Of a stretch of DNA of 14,259 nt, positions 6,902 to 14,259 are shown piece after piece. This DNA is from DAISIL01 sp036822015 (lineage in GTDB: Bacteria; Bacteroidota; Bacteroidia; Cytophagales; Bernardetiaceae). Every line of letters starts with the position of its first letter. Position 1 is the stretch's first letter. The notes beneath the pieces are model-generated. The model had not been told where the DNA came from. It ran no database searches and saw only the letters and a list, made by a program, of their open reading frames with translations. Made by a program: the position numbers and the translations under genes. The stretch spans positions 1 to 14,259 of the forward strand of contig DAISIL010000071.1 of assembly GCA_036822015.1 (NCBI GenBank). Reading direction: 5' to 3'.

Positions 6902-8803
6902 CTATCGGATTTGCTCGCGGGTGAAGGTCTCGGAGATTTCTCCCAGGATGGCCGGATCGTCTATCGTGGAGGGCATGGCGTAGTCCTGCCCGTCGGCGAT
7001 ATGGCGCATGACCTTACGCAGGATCTTGCCCGAGCGCGTTTTGGGTAATCGCTTGACAACCATTGCTTTTTTGAAGCAAGCCACCGCCCCAATCTTGTCC
7101 CGAACTTCGGCGATGAGTTCTTGCTCGAGGGCGGCAGGGTCAATGTCCAGTCCATCTTTGAGTACCACCATCCCGATCGGCACTTGTCCTTTGAGGCTGT
7201 CCTCGATTCCGATGACGGCACACTCGGCCACGGCTGGATGTGCAGCCACGATCTCTTCCATCTCGCCGGTAGAGAGCCGATGCCCCGAGACGTTGATTAC
7301 GTCGTCGATGCGTCCCATGATGAAGATGTAGCCTTCTTCGTCTTTGTAGCCGCCATCTCCGGAGAGGTAGTAGCCTGGATAGGCGGATAGGTAGGAGCGT
7401 TGGAACCGCTCGTCGTCGTTCCAGAGCGTCATCAGGCAGCCGGGCGGCAAGGGTAGCTTCACGACGACTGCGCCCTCTTCGTTGGGGCCCAGGGGATTGC
7501 CGTGTGGGTCTAGGATTTGGATGTCGTAGCCAGGCACGGGTCGTGCCGAGGAGCCGGGCTTGATCGGAATTTGTTCGATGCCCATGAGGTTGGCGATCAT
7601 GGGGCTACCCGATTCGGTTTGCCACCAGTGGTCAATGACCGGAATACCGAGCTGCTCCGTGAGCCACTCGAGGGTAGCGGGGTCGCAGCGTTCGCCGGCC
7701 AGGAAGAACGTCCGCAATCCCGAGAGGTCGTATTTTTTGAGCAATTTACCTTCGGCATCTTCTTTTTTGATTGCCCGAATGGCTGTCGGGGCCGTAAACA
7801 TCACCTTGACATCGTACTCCTCAATGACCCGCCAAAACGTACCCGCATCGGGCGTGCGGATGGGCTTGCCCTCAAACATGACCGTTGTACAGCCGTAGAT
7901 CAAAGGGGCATAGACGATATACGAATGCCCCACTACCCAGCCGACATCGGAGGCCGCCCAGAAGACCTCTCCGGGTTTCATGCCATAGACTTTATCGAGG
8001 GTGTAGTGCATGGCTACGGCATGGCCGCCGTTATCGCGGACGATGCCTTTGGGCTTGCCCGTCGTGCCGGAGGTGTAGATGACGTACAGCGGATCGGTGG
8101 CTTTTACGGGGACGCAATCGGCGGGTTGGGCTGCTTGTAGGAGGCTTTCCCAGTCGAGGTCGAATCCTTCGCGGAGGGGTGCCGTCTCCATGGGGCGTTG
8201 GAAGATGATCGTGCGCTCGGGTTTGTGTTTGGCTAGTTCGATGGCTTTATCAACCAGCGGTTTGTAGGGGATCACGCGCGTAAACTCAATACCACAGGAA
8301 GCCGAAAGGAGCAGCTTGGGGCGTGCATCGTCGATGCGGATAGCTAGCTCGTGGGGCGCAAACCCACCAAAAACAACCGAGTGAATGGCTCCCAAACGGG
8401 CGCAGGCCAGCATCGCGATTGCCGTTTGGGGGATCATGGGCATATAAATCACGACGGTATCGCCTTTGGTGATGCCCTGGGCGGCCAGTACGCCGGCAAA
8501 ACGCGCTACTTCATCGCGGAGCTGGTGGTAAGTTAGTTGGCTTTTGCTGCCCGAGGAGGGCGAATCCCAGATGATCGCCAACTGATCGCCGCGCCCTTGT
8601 TCGATGTGGTAATCAAGAGCAGCGTAGGCGGTGTTGAGGGAGCCATCTTCGTACCAGCGATAAAAACCGGCTTCGTTTTGGGTGAGAATGGTTGTTGGGG
8701 GGGTGTACCAGGGAATACGCTGGGCTTCGTCGGCCCAAAAACCCGTTTTGTCTTCCAGGCTGCGCTTGTAGTGTGCGGTGAGTGAGGGTGTTGTTTTTGG
8801 CAT
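6902..8803 (-). CDS. prpE: Propionyl-CoA synthetase (acetyl-CoA synthetase family)
   Basis: A 633-residue AMP-forming acyl-CoA synthetase: it activates a short-chain acid with ATP to an acyl-adenylate, then transfers the acyl group to CoA in the cytoplasm. Visible elements in order are the phosphate-binding loop YTSGTTGKPKGIVRDNGG (243-260), DVGWVVGHSYIVYAPL (286-301), DHWWQTESG (391-399), the hinge/signature GRIDDVINVSGHRLSTGEMEE (497-517) and the C-terminal catalytic lysine K593 in LPKTRSGKILR. The RDNGG after the loop, WVVGHSYIVYAP, and the tail STIDDPAILGEI match PrpE-type propionyl-CoA synthetases (and mammalian ACSS3) better than acetate-specific Acs, which has a different sequence after the loop (LHTTGGY). 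Substrate choice remains inferred; acetate may also be used. K593 is the residue acetylated to switch off the family, but no acetyltransferase or deacetylase is seen here. nadE follows 66 bp downstream; the gene is divergent from the yfhO-like gene. Confidence 0.92.
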   Translation of the reverse strand: MPKTTPSLTAHYKRSLEDKTGFWADEAQRIPWYTPPTTILTQNEAGFYRWYEDGSLNTAYAALDYHIEQGRGDQLAIIWDSPSSGSKSQLTYHQLRDEVARFAGVLAAQGITKGDTVVIYMPMIPQTAIAMLACARLGAIHSVVFGGFAPHELAIRIDDARPKLLLSASCGIEFTRVIPYKPLVDKAIELAKHKPERTIIFQRPMETAPLREGFDLDWESLLQAAQPADCVPVKATDPLYVIYTSGTTGKPKGIVRDNGGHAVAMHYTLDKVYGMKPGEVFWAASDVGWVVGHSYIVYAPLIYGCTTVMFEGKPIRTPDAGTFWRVIEEYDVKVMFTAPTAIRAIKKEDAEGKLLKKYDLSGLRTFFLAGERCDPATLEWLTEQLGIPVIDHWWQTESGSPMIANLMGIEQIPIKPGSSARPVPGYDIQILDPHGNPLGPNEEGAVVVKLPLPPGCLMTLWNDDERFQRSYLSAYPGYYLSGDGGYKDEEGYIFIMGRIDDVINVSGHRLSTGEMEEIVAAHPAVAECAVIGIEDSLKGQVPIGMVVLKDGLDIDPAALEQELIAEVRDKIGAVACFKKAMVVKRLPKTRSGKILRKVMRHIADGQDYAMPSTIDDPAILGEISETFTREQIR

Positions 8804-8896
8804 GGGTTTCGTTCAAATTAGCAGTTCATCAAAAATAAACCAGGGTACAAGATAGAAAAATGATTCGTGGGGAGAAATGACTTTGATTAGTTTTTT

Positions 8897-8904
8897 TACC
8901 TTTG
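8897..8904 (+). promoter_or_regulatory. Candidate Bacteroidota -7 promoter element for the yfhO-like/GH31 operon
   Basis: TACCTTTG fits the TAnnTTTG -7 consensus known for the Bacteroidota primary sigma factor and sits 31 bp before the ATG at 8936. A matching -33 TTTG at the usual spacing (about 17-23 bp) is missing; the nearest TTTG, at 8882-8885, is too close. The call is therefore tentative. Confidence 0.3.
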
Positions 8905-8922
8905 TCCAGCAGATCATCATTT

Positions 8923-8926
8923 GGAG
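8923..8926 (+). promoter_or_regulatory. Shine-Dalgarno-like GGAG deciding the yfhO-like start
   Basis: GGAG lies nine bases before the ATG at 8936. It is the only clear Shine-Dalgarno-like sequence before any start in the window. It favours that ATG over the in-frame TTG at 8921, which would overlap this site. Confidence 0.4.
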
Positions 8927-8935
8927 AAAGCCCCC

Positions 8936-11452
8936 ATGCAAGCAGCCTTTTTGTCCCGTGCCATCCCTTATCTGTTGGCCATCTCAGGACTTTATCTCTT
9001 GACCTTCTTATTTTTTCAGCCGGAAATCCTAGAAAACAAAGCCTTATCCATCGACGACTCCCGCAAGGGGGCACAGATGGGACGCGAAATCAGCGAACAT
9101 CGCCAGGCTACAGGCGAGCCTACCCTTTGGACGGGGACGATGTTTGGGGGGATGCCCGCGACGATGATTAGCTTGCAGGAGTATTTTTCGCCCCTGGACT
9201 GGTTCAACCGCATCAAGCAAGGGATATTTTTGCCTTATACGGCGGGTTACTTTTTTTCGTATTTGCTCTGCACGTTCATCTTGTTGCTTTGTTTTGGGGC
9301 GCGCCCCTATTGGGCAATGGCTGGGGCGATGGCTTTTGGCTTGACGACCTACAACCTCATCATCGTGGAGGTAGGACACCTCTGGAAGGTCAGCGCGATT
9401 GCGGCGGCGGGCCTGGTATTGGGGGGTATTCGGCTGACTTTCAGGGGTAAGCGTCTGGAGGGTTTTGCTTTGGCAGCCATCGGAACGGCCCTCGAACTGA
9501 AAGCCAACCACGCCCAGATCACGTACTATTTTTTCTTCATCGTGCTGGTCTATGCCTTGACGGAGCTGATCTTTGCCGCCAAAGAAAATCGCTTGCCTGC
9601 CTTCGGCAAAAGCGTTGCTGTGTTGCTCCTGGCAGGTGTGCTGGGTGTGAGTACGAGTGTGGGACGCTTGTGGTCGATGTGGGAGTACAACCAACACTCC
9701 AACCGTGGAAAGGTCTTGCTTGCACCCATTTCGGAGGATGCCCAGCAGGTCGGAGAAAGCGGCGTAGGGACGAAGTCGTATGCTTTTGGTTGGAGCCAGG
9801 GTATCGGCGAGACCGGAACCCTCCTGATCCCGTATCTCTATGGTGGGTCTAGCCAGGAACCCCTGCGGACGGACTCGGAGATGTATCGTGCGGTTCGTGG
9901 TTCAGAGATGCCCCAAAACCAGAAAAACTATCTGCTCTACAACGCACCGCTTTATTTTGGTAATCAGCCCTTTACGGCAGGGCCGGTTTATGCCGGAGCT
10001 GTGATTTGTTTTCTTTTTGTGTTGGGGCTTTTTGTGCTGGATGCCTCCACGCGGGTCTGGCTGCTGGGAGGTGTTTTGTTGCTGACGATGATCGCCTGGG
10101 GGAGCAATTTTGCGAGTTTGAATTATCTTCTGTTCGATTATTTTCCGCTCTTCAACAAGTTCAGGGCAGTGGCCATGTCGCTTTCCTTGGTGATCTTGCT
10201 GATGGTCTTGGGTGCGTTTTTGGGGACTGAACGCCTGACGGAAGCCAAAGGCCCTTCGCTTTCTTTGCGTGATCTCTTGATTGCCTTTGGGCTAACGGGC
10301 GGGGTGAGTCTGCTGGTTTTTTTGATGTCCGGGACGATGAACGTCAGCCCAGCGGGCGAAGCCGAGCGTTTTGGTGCTGCCCTTAGCGAACTCCTGCAAG
10401 GGGAGCGGCGAGGGCTGGTACGTTCGGATGCTTTGCGCTCTTTTGCCTTGATTACGTTGGCGGCGACGGCGGTGTATTTGTTTTTGAAAGAAAAAATCAA
10501 AGCTACGGTTTTGCTCGCCATCCTGGGCGTGCTAGCTGTGGGCGATCTTTGGCAGGTCGGCAAACGCTACCTCAACCACGACGACTTCACCCGCCAAAAC
10601 CGCCAAACCCTGGCCGTAGCCACACCTACTCCCGCCGATAAGCGCATTCTGGGCGATACTAGCCGCCATTACCGCATTTTGCCGCTCTATAATCCCTTCA
10701 ACGATTCCGAAGAAGCCGCCCTACACAAGACCATCGGCGGCTACAGTCCGGCTAAGTTGCGCCGCTACCAAGATTTCATCGAACGAAGGCTTTCCCTTGA
10801 AATGCAGGCACTCGTGGGGCGTTTGCAGCAGGGAGAACGTCCAGAGTTTGAAAAATTAAAAGGAATCAATATGCTCAATACGCGCTACTTCAAAGCCGGA
10901 ACAGCACCCGAGCAGGTGATCCAAAACCCAAGCCCCTATGGTGTAGCCTGGTTTGTGGAGGAGACCAAAGCCGTCCCTGGACACGATGCCGAGATGGCCG
11001 CCATCGGAGGAGTTACGCAGCAACAGCCCAGCTTTTCGCTCACGGCGGGCGAAGACCTCCGCCGCGTAGCTGTTTTTAATGCCGAGGATACCCCCTTGCA
11101 GGCACAAACCTACTTCAAAGATGACAGCCTCCAGAGTGTAGCACTCATAGAATACCGCCCCAATGGTTTGCGCTATCGCATCAATACTCCCCAGAAAGCC
11201 TTTGTTGTCTTCTCGGAGGTCTATTATCCCGTGGGTTGGGAGGTACGACTCAATGGCGAAAAAGTTGATTTTCAAAAAGTAAACTATTTGTTGCGGGGGC
11301 TAGAAGTCCCAGCTGGTACACATGAACTGGTGTGTGAGTTCTTGCCCGAGTCGTACTATCTCGGGATGCAAATTTCTCAAATAGCCGGATTTATCTTGTT
11401 CGGTTTTCTTATCCTGACCCTCTTTTGGCGCATCAAATACCCCAACGCATGA
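8936..11452 (+). CDS. YfhO-family polytopic membrane protein (putative GT-C-type glycosyltransferase)
   Basis: An 838-residue inner-membrane protein. Helices are apparent near residues 10-27, 104-121, 125-145, 152-166, 175-205, 226-241, 352-369, 374-390, 408-430, 446-464, 502-517, 520-537 and 814-831. A large soluble domain (about 540-810) lies before the last helix and is probably periplasmic. The C-terminal part carries features I associate with the YfhO family: GGYSPAKLRRYQDFIE, then YYPVGWEVRLNGE, LRGLEVPAGTHELVCEF and the final membrane anchor. Bacillus YfhO works with CsbB to add sugars to lipoteichoic acid from a lipid-linked donor; Bacteroidota lack teichoic acids, so the acceptor here is unknown. 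An acidic/polar segment after the first helix (SIDDSRKG) is where GT-C enzymes often place catalytic acidic residues, but I cannot assign one. The ATG at 8936 was preferred to the TTG at 8921. The stop overlaps the GH31 start as ATGA, pointing to coupled translation. Confidence 0.85.
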   Translation: MQAAFLSRAIPYLLAISGLYLLTFLFFQPEILENKALSIDDSRKGAQMGREISEHRQATGEPTLWTGTMFGGMPATMISLQEYFSPLDWFNRIKQGIFLPYTAGYFFSYLLCTFILLLCFGARPYWAMAGAMAFGLTTYNLIIVEVGHLWKVSAIAAAGLVLGGIRLTFRGKRLEGFALAAIGTALELKANHAQITYYFFFIVLVYALTELIFAAKENRLPAFGKSVAVLLLAGVLGVSTSVGRLWSMWEYNQHSNRGKVLLAPISEDAQQVGESGVGTKSYAFGWSQGIGETGTLLIPYLYGGSSQEPLRTDSEMYRAVRGSEMPQNQKNYLLYNAPLYFGNQPFTAGPVYAGAVICFLFVLGLFVLDASTRVWLLGGVLLLTMIAWGSNFASLNYLLFDYFPLFNKFRAVAMSLSLVILLMVLGAFLGTERLTEAKGPSLSLRDLLIAFGLTGGVSLLVFLMSGTMNVSPAGEAERFGAALSELLQGERRGLVRSDALRSFALITLAATAVYLFLKEKIKATVLLAILGVLAVGDLWQVGKRYLNHDDFTRQNRQTLAVATPTPADKRILGDTSRHYRILPLYNPFNDSEEAALHKTIGGYSPAKLRRYQDFIERRLSLEMQALVGRLQQGERPEFEKLKGINMLNTRYFKAGTAPEQVIQNPSPYGVAWFVEETKAVPGHDAEMAAIGGVTQQQPSFSLTAGEDLRRVAVFNAEDTPLQAQTYFKDDSLQSVALIEYRPNGLRYRINTPQKAFVVFSEVYYPVGWEVRLNGEKVDFQKVNYLLRGLEVPAGTHELVCEFLPESYYLGMQISQIAGFILFGFLILTLFWRIKYPNA

Positions 11453-13878
11453 CTACATCTCTAGGTGATTTTTCGTGGATAGAGCCGCTCCCCGATGGCT
11501 GGATACTGCATACAGACGCTCAAAAAGTACGCATACGGCCTTTTTTTAGTGGAGCAATCCAACTAACGGCCGTTCAGGCGGAGGAGGACTTTCCGCCTTT
11601 TTCTTATGCTGTCATCACCGAACCTGACCCTGATGTAAAGGTAGATTGGGAGGATAACTCCACACATTTTGTCCTTCGGACGGAAAGTCTCATATTAGAA
11701 ATTCAAAAATCACCTTTGCGTTTTTGTCTCAAAAATACAGAAGGTCAAATTTTAAATGAAGATGATACAGCCTTTGGTACGCTATGGCAAGGCAACCGCT
11801 GTACGACCTACAAGAAACTCCAGCCTGGGGAGCGTTTTCTCGGGCTGGGTGAGAAAACCGGCCCCCTTGATCGCGCCGGAAGAGCCTATACCCTCTGGAA
11901 TACCGATGCCTTTGCTTATTCCCCGGATACCGACCCACTTTACGCTTCGATACCGTTCTACATGGGCTGGCACAGCGGGCGTGGCTATGGAATTTTGTTC
12001 GACAACACCGCTCGGGCTACTTTTGATTTTGGCGCGTCCAATGATCGCTTTGCCTCTTTTGGGGCGGAGTTTGGGGCAATGGACTACTTCTTGATCGGCG
12101 GCAAAGACATCCCCGAAATCCTCCAAAATTACAGCCAGCTCACGGGAAAAATGCCCATGCCACCGCGCTGGGCATTGGGCTTTCAGCAGTGCCGGTACAG
12201 CTATTACCCCCAACATGAGGTCTTGCATGTCGCCCGAAGTTTGCGCCGCCATGGCATACCCGCCGATGTGATCTACCTTGACATCCACTACATGGATCAG
12301 TACAAGGTCTTCACCTGGGATAAGGAGCGTTTCCCGGACCCTCAGGCGATGGTTGAAGAGCTACGAGACTTGGGCTTTCGTCTGGTTTTGATCATCGACC
12401 CGGGTGTAAAAGTACAAAAAGATTATGTAGTTTTTGAAAGCGGTGAGGAGCAAGATGTGTTTTTGAAGTACCCTGACGGCAGCCCGTATCGCGCTAATGT
12501 CTGGCCGGGGCAATGCCAACTGCCCGATTTTACGGATGCCCAAGTGCGCCTTTGGTGGGGGAGCTTTTATGAGCCACTCCTTGATATGGGCATCGCGGGT
12601 TTTTGGAATGACATGAACGAACCCGCCGTTTGGGGGCAGCACATCCCCGATATTGTGCAGTTTTCTGCCGAAGGAAACCAGGCGCATCACCTCCAAATCC
12701 GGAATGCCTACGGGATGCAGATGGCCCGCAGCACCTATGATGCACAGATCAAATATCGCCCCGAGAGCCGACCCTTTGTCTTGACCAGGGCAGGCTTTGC
12801 AGGCATCCAACGCTATGCCGCTCTCTGGACAGGCGATAATGTCTCCTACGATGCCCATCGCTTATTGGGCGTTCAGTTAATCAATAGCTTAGGGCTTTCA
12901 GGCGTGCCTTTTGCGGGCTATGATGTGGGTGGATTTGTGGGTAACCCTTCGCCCGAACTCTACATCCGTTGGATGCAAACGGGTGCATTTGCGCCGTTTT
13001 TTCGGGCGCATACGATGATAAATACGCCTTCGGCCGAGCCGTGGTCTTTTGGGGAGGAAGCCCTCGAGATTGCCCGCAACTACGTGCGCCTGCGTTACAG
13101 GTTACTGCCAACGATCTATTCCATCTTTCGTGAGGCCGCTCAAACGGGCGTTCCGGTGGCGCGTAGCCTGGCGATCCACTACCCCGACGATCCGCAGGTA
13201 TATGCCTACGATCAGCAGTTTTTGTTGGGTAAATATCTACTGATCGCACCTACGTCTCTCGAACAAGACATCCAAAAAGTCTATCTTCCCAAAGGAGATT
13301 GGTACGATTTCTTTACCGATGCCTACCTCACGGGCGACCAGGTGCTTTATGTCGAAAAAGATAAGGAATGCCTGCCAATTTTTGTAAGAGGTGGAGGAGT
13401 ACTTTGGGAGCAATCCCAGGTGGAGCATACCGGAGAAACCCCCGATCAGACACTATGCCTTCACCTATACAACGCCCGCAATGCCGAGCCGTTGTCCAAC
13501 CATTGGGGTAAGGTCTTTTACGACGACGACGGAGAGAGCCAGGACTTCACGAACGGGAACTATTACCAGCGCAAAATCTACTACGACGGTCATGCCCGCG
13601 AGCTGCGCATCTTTCCTGCCGAGGGGAGCTACGTTACGCCTTTCCAAAAGTTGCGCGTTTATTTTCATGGGTACAGCAAGGGCGGCGGGTTATTGCCTTT
13701 CCTGAACGGCCGCAAAATTCCGATTCAGCATCAGGAGGAGTTTCGATGGATCGCTCCTGTTTCACACTTTGATCCTTTCTTTGCTCCGCAGGTACGTCCC
13801 ACGATTCAGGATTTGCCTTATGTGGAGATTGACTGGTGTGCCGTCGATGCAGATACACCGCTTGATTTGTTGTTTTAG
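11449..13878 (+). CDS. Glycoside hydrolase family 31 alpha-glucosidase
   Basis: An 809-residue GH31 enzyme, which releases alpha-linked sugars (usually glucose) from non-reducing ends with retention of configuration. In order it has an N-terminal beta-sandwich (about 1-235), a TIM barrel (about 240-600) and C-terminal beta domains. The catalytic nucleophile is D388 in GFWNDMNEP and the acid/base is D463 in LWTGDN; RWALGFQQCRYSYY, DVIYLDIHYMD, GVPFAGYDVGGF and FFRAHT are the family's usual active-site segments. No signal peptide or lipoprotein motif is seen, so the enzyme should be cytoplasmic, acting on imported or stored alpha-glucans or oligosaccharides. The start at 11449 overlaps the upstream stop as ATGA; a start at 11425 would add eight unsupported residues inside the upstream gene. 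The TAG stop (13876-13878) overlaps the stop of the convergent small gene. Alpha-glucosidase is the likeliest activity, but alpha-xylosidase or transglycosylase cannot be excluded. Confidence 0.94.
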   Translation: MTTSLGDFSWIEPLPDGWILHTDAQKVRIRPFFSGAIQLTAVQAEEDFPPFSYAVITEPDPDVKVDWEDNSTHFVLRTESLILEIQKSPLRFCLKNTEGQILNEDDTAFGTLWQGNRCTTYKKLQPGERFLGLGEKTGPLDRAGRAYTLWNTDAFAYSPDTDPLYASIPFYMGWHSGRGYGILFDNTARATFDFGASNDRFASFGAEFGAMDYFLIGGKDIPEILQNYSQLTGKMPMPPRWALGFQQCRYSYYPQHEVLHVARSLRRHGIPADVIYLDIHYMDQYKVFTWDKERFPDPQAMVEELRDLGFRLVLIIDPGVKVQKDYVVFESGEEQDVFLKYPDGSPYRANVWPGQCQLPDFTDAQVRLWWGSFYEPLLDMGIAGFWNDMNEPAVWGQHIPDIVQFSAEGNQAHHLQIRNAYGMQMARSTYDAQIKYRPESRPFVLTRAGFAGIQRYAALWTGDNVSYDAHRLLGVQLINSLGLSGVPFAGYDVGGFVGNPSPELYIRWMQTGAFAPFFRAHTMINTPSAEPWSFGEEALEIARNYVRLRYRLLPTIYSIFREAAQTGVPVARSLAIHYPDDPQVYAYDQQFLLGKYLLIAPTSLEQDIQKVYLPKGDWYDFFTDAYLTGDQVLYVEKDKECLPIFVRGGGVLWEQSQVEHTGETPDQTLCLHLYNARNAEPLSNHWGKVFYDDDGESQDFTNGNYYQRKIYYDGHARELRIFPAEGSYVTPFQKLRVYFHGYSKGGGLLPFLNGRKIPIQHQEEFRWIAPVSHFDPFFAPQVRPTIQDLPYVEIDWCAVDADTPLDLLF

Positions 13879-14060
13879 GTTTTGCGGGGGCGATAGATAG
13901 CAATAAGTAAAATTCCGATCAAAAGGAGTAACAGCTTACCCCAAATAAATCCTTTGCCGTAAGCCGAGAGGATGGCATAATCAAATATGTAGGTCATCAA
14001 GGAGAACAAAGCCGCCAGGCAAAGGATGATTCCGCCATAAAATGCTATTTTTTGTATCAT
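13875..14060 (-). CDS. Small two-helix membrane protein of unknown function
   Basis: A 61-residue protein that I cannot assign to a family. It has two hydrophobic helices (about 5-27 and 38-55) separated by a short loop containing YGKGFIWGK, and ends in a basic tail (YRPRKT), suggesting a hairpin with both ends inside the cytoplasm. The ATG at 14058-14060 comes only nine bases after the T-run of the hairpin at 14070-14107. It therefore depends either on read-through of that terminator or on a promoter hidden in or near it. Its TAA stop overlaps the stop of the GH31 gene, which is read in the opposite direction. The amphipathic organisation supports a real gene, but its small size leaves doubt. 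Confidence 0.55.
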   Translation of the reverse strand: MIQKIAFYGGIILCLAALFSLMTYIFDYAILSAYGKGFIWGKLLLLLIGILLIAIYRPRKT

Positions 14061-14069
14061 TTCTTTTTC

Positions 14070-14107
14070 AAAAAAAACGTTCGCTTAGCTATTGCTAAGC
14101 GAACGTT
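14070..14107 (-). terminator. Intrinsic terminator of the minus-strand gene at the right edge
   Basis: A perfect 14-bp inverted repeat, AACGTTCGCTTAGC (14076-14089) and GCTAAGCGAACGTT (14094-14107), encloses a four-base loop. Read on the minus strand the stem is followed by a run of T (complement of the A run 14070-14077), as in a rho-independent terminator. It lies 22 bp after the stop of the gene at 14130. On the plus strand the stem is followed by A residues, so termination in that direction is not expected. Confidence 0.82.
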
Positions 14108-14129
14108 CAAAAAAATAAAACATGACAAA

Positions 14130-14258
14130 TTACTTACGAACGATAGTTGTGGTCGGGCTGTAGATGCCAAAAGTAATCGCGTTGATGAGCCCGTCGATAA
14201 AGGTATGCTTGATCGTGATCTCGTAGTCCGTCGCATCTCCGGCCATGGCTTTGGGATC
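14130..14258 (-). CDS. Bor-like small protein, C-terminal end (partial, 5' end outside window)
   Basis: The complementary strand is open from the window edge to a TAA at 14130-14132 and encodes the last 42 residues of a protein. The segment YEITIKHTFIDGLINAITF followed by GIYSPTTTIVRK resembles the end of Bor/Iss-like small lipoproteins, in which a hydrophobic stretch is followed by G-I-Y-(T/S)-P and a Thr-rich end. The N-terminus, where a lipobox would lie, is outside the window. The hairpin terminator 22 bp downstream supports this being the true end of a transcribed gene. The family call is tentative; the coding call is firmer. Confidence 0.6.
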   Translation of the reverse strand, partial: DPKAMAGDATDYEITIKHTFIDGLINAITFGIYSPTTTIVRK

Positions 14259-14259
14259 A

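Larger units (their letters stand above)
8804..8935. other. Divergent intergenic region between prpE and the yfhO-like gene
   Basis: This 132-bp A/T-rich gap must hold the promoters for both directions. On the + strand I see one -7-like element (listed separately) and a GGAG at 8923-8926. On the - strand there are only imperfect TAnnTTG matches, so no promoter can be placed for the synthetase. No coding sequence, repeat or convincing hairpin is seen. Confidence 0.6.

Noticed and set aside
7517..8140. 207-residue open frame antisense to the acyl-CoA synthetase
   Set aside because: Shadow frame covering the most conserved part of prpE; no independent coding evidence.
8882..8885. TTTG as a -33 partner of TACCTTTG at 8897
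   Set aside because: Only 11 bp separate the two elements, well short of the roughly 17-23 bp expected for Bacteroidota promoters.
14070..14107. Inverted repeat as a recombination or attachment site
   Set aside because: Position just after a stop codon and the T-run on one side fit an ordinary intrinsic terminator; no integrase, direct repeat or mobile gene is nearby.

Overview
The window looks like ordinary chromosomal DNA from a member of the Bacteroidota, possibly a Saprospira/Cytophaga-type relative of moderate GC content. Three things point there. One is the gene set: a two-component-propeller / Y_Y_Y / SpoIIE sensor, a large YfhO-family membrane protein and a long glutamine-dependent NAD synthetase. 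The second is the near absence of Shine-Dalgarno sequences, with A/T-rich leaders before most starts. The third is a single TAnnTTTG-type -7 element. Genus cannot be fixed from the sequence alone. I see no RNA gene, insertion sequence, CRISPR array, phage gene, integrase or attachment site.

Layout. Block A (+, 2-4875) holds the 3' end of a gamma-glutamyltransferase gene, hemB (porphobilinogen synthase), a small four-helix membrane protein, and a large sensor. The sensor has a signal peptide, a beta-propeller, a Y_Y_Y domain, one membrane helix, a coiled coil and a SpoIIE phosphatase domain. It is split into two reading frames by an apparent single-base loss near 2371-2374. Block B (-, 4826-8803) is a likely two-gene operon of a propionyl-CoA synthetase (prpE-type) followed by nadE. 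The nadE end overlaps the end of the sensor gene tail-to-tail by 50 bp. Block C (+, 8936-13878) starts from a 132-bp divergent intergenic region. It is a tightly coupled pair, a YfhO-family polytopic protein and a cytoplasmic GH31 alpha-glucosidase, with an ATGA start/stop overlap. Block D (-, 13875-14258) is a 61-residue two-helix membrane protein whose stop overlaps the GH31 stop, then a strong hairpin terminator, then the 3' end of a small Bor-like gene running off the window.

How the genes work together. Most are independent housekeeping functions: glutathione/gamma-glutamyl metabolism, haem synthesis, acyl-CoA activation and NAD synthesis. The sensor would convert a periplasmic signal into cytoplasmic PP2C-type phosphatase activity, probably in a partner-switching cascade, but no anti-sigma or STAS partner is encoded here. 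The YfhO-GH31 pair is the only linkage suggesting an uncharacterised joint role, perhaps in glycan handling. I did not find a clearly new biological system. The best leads are the interrupted sensor gene with its homopolymer tracts and the YfhO-GH31 coupling.
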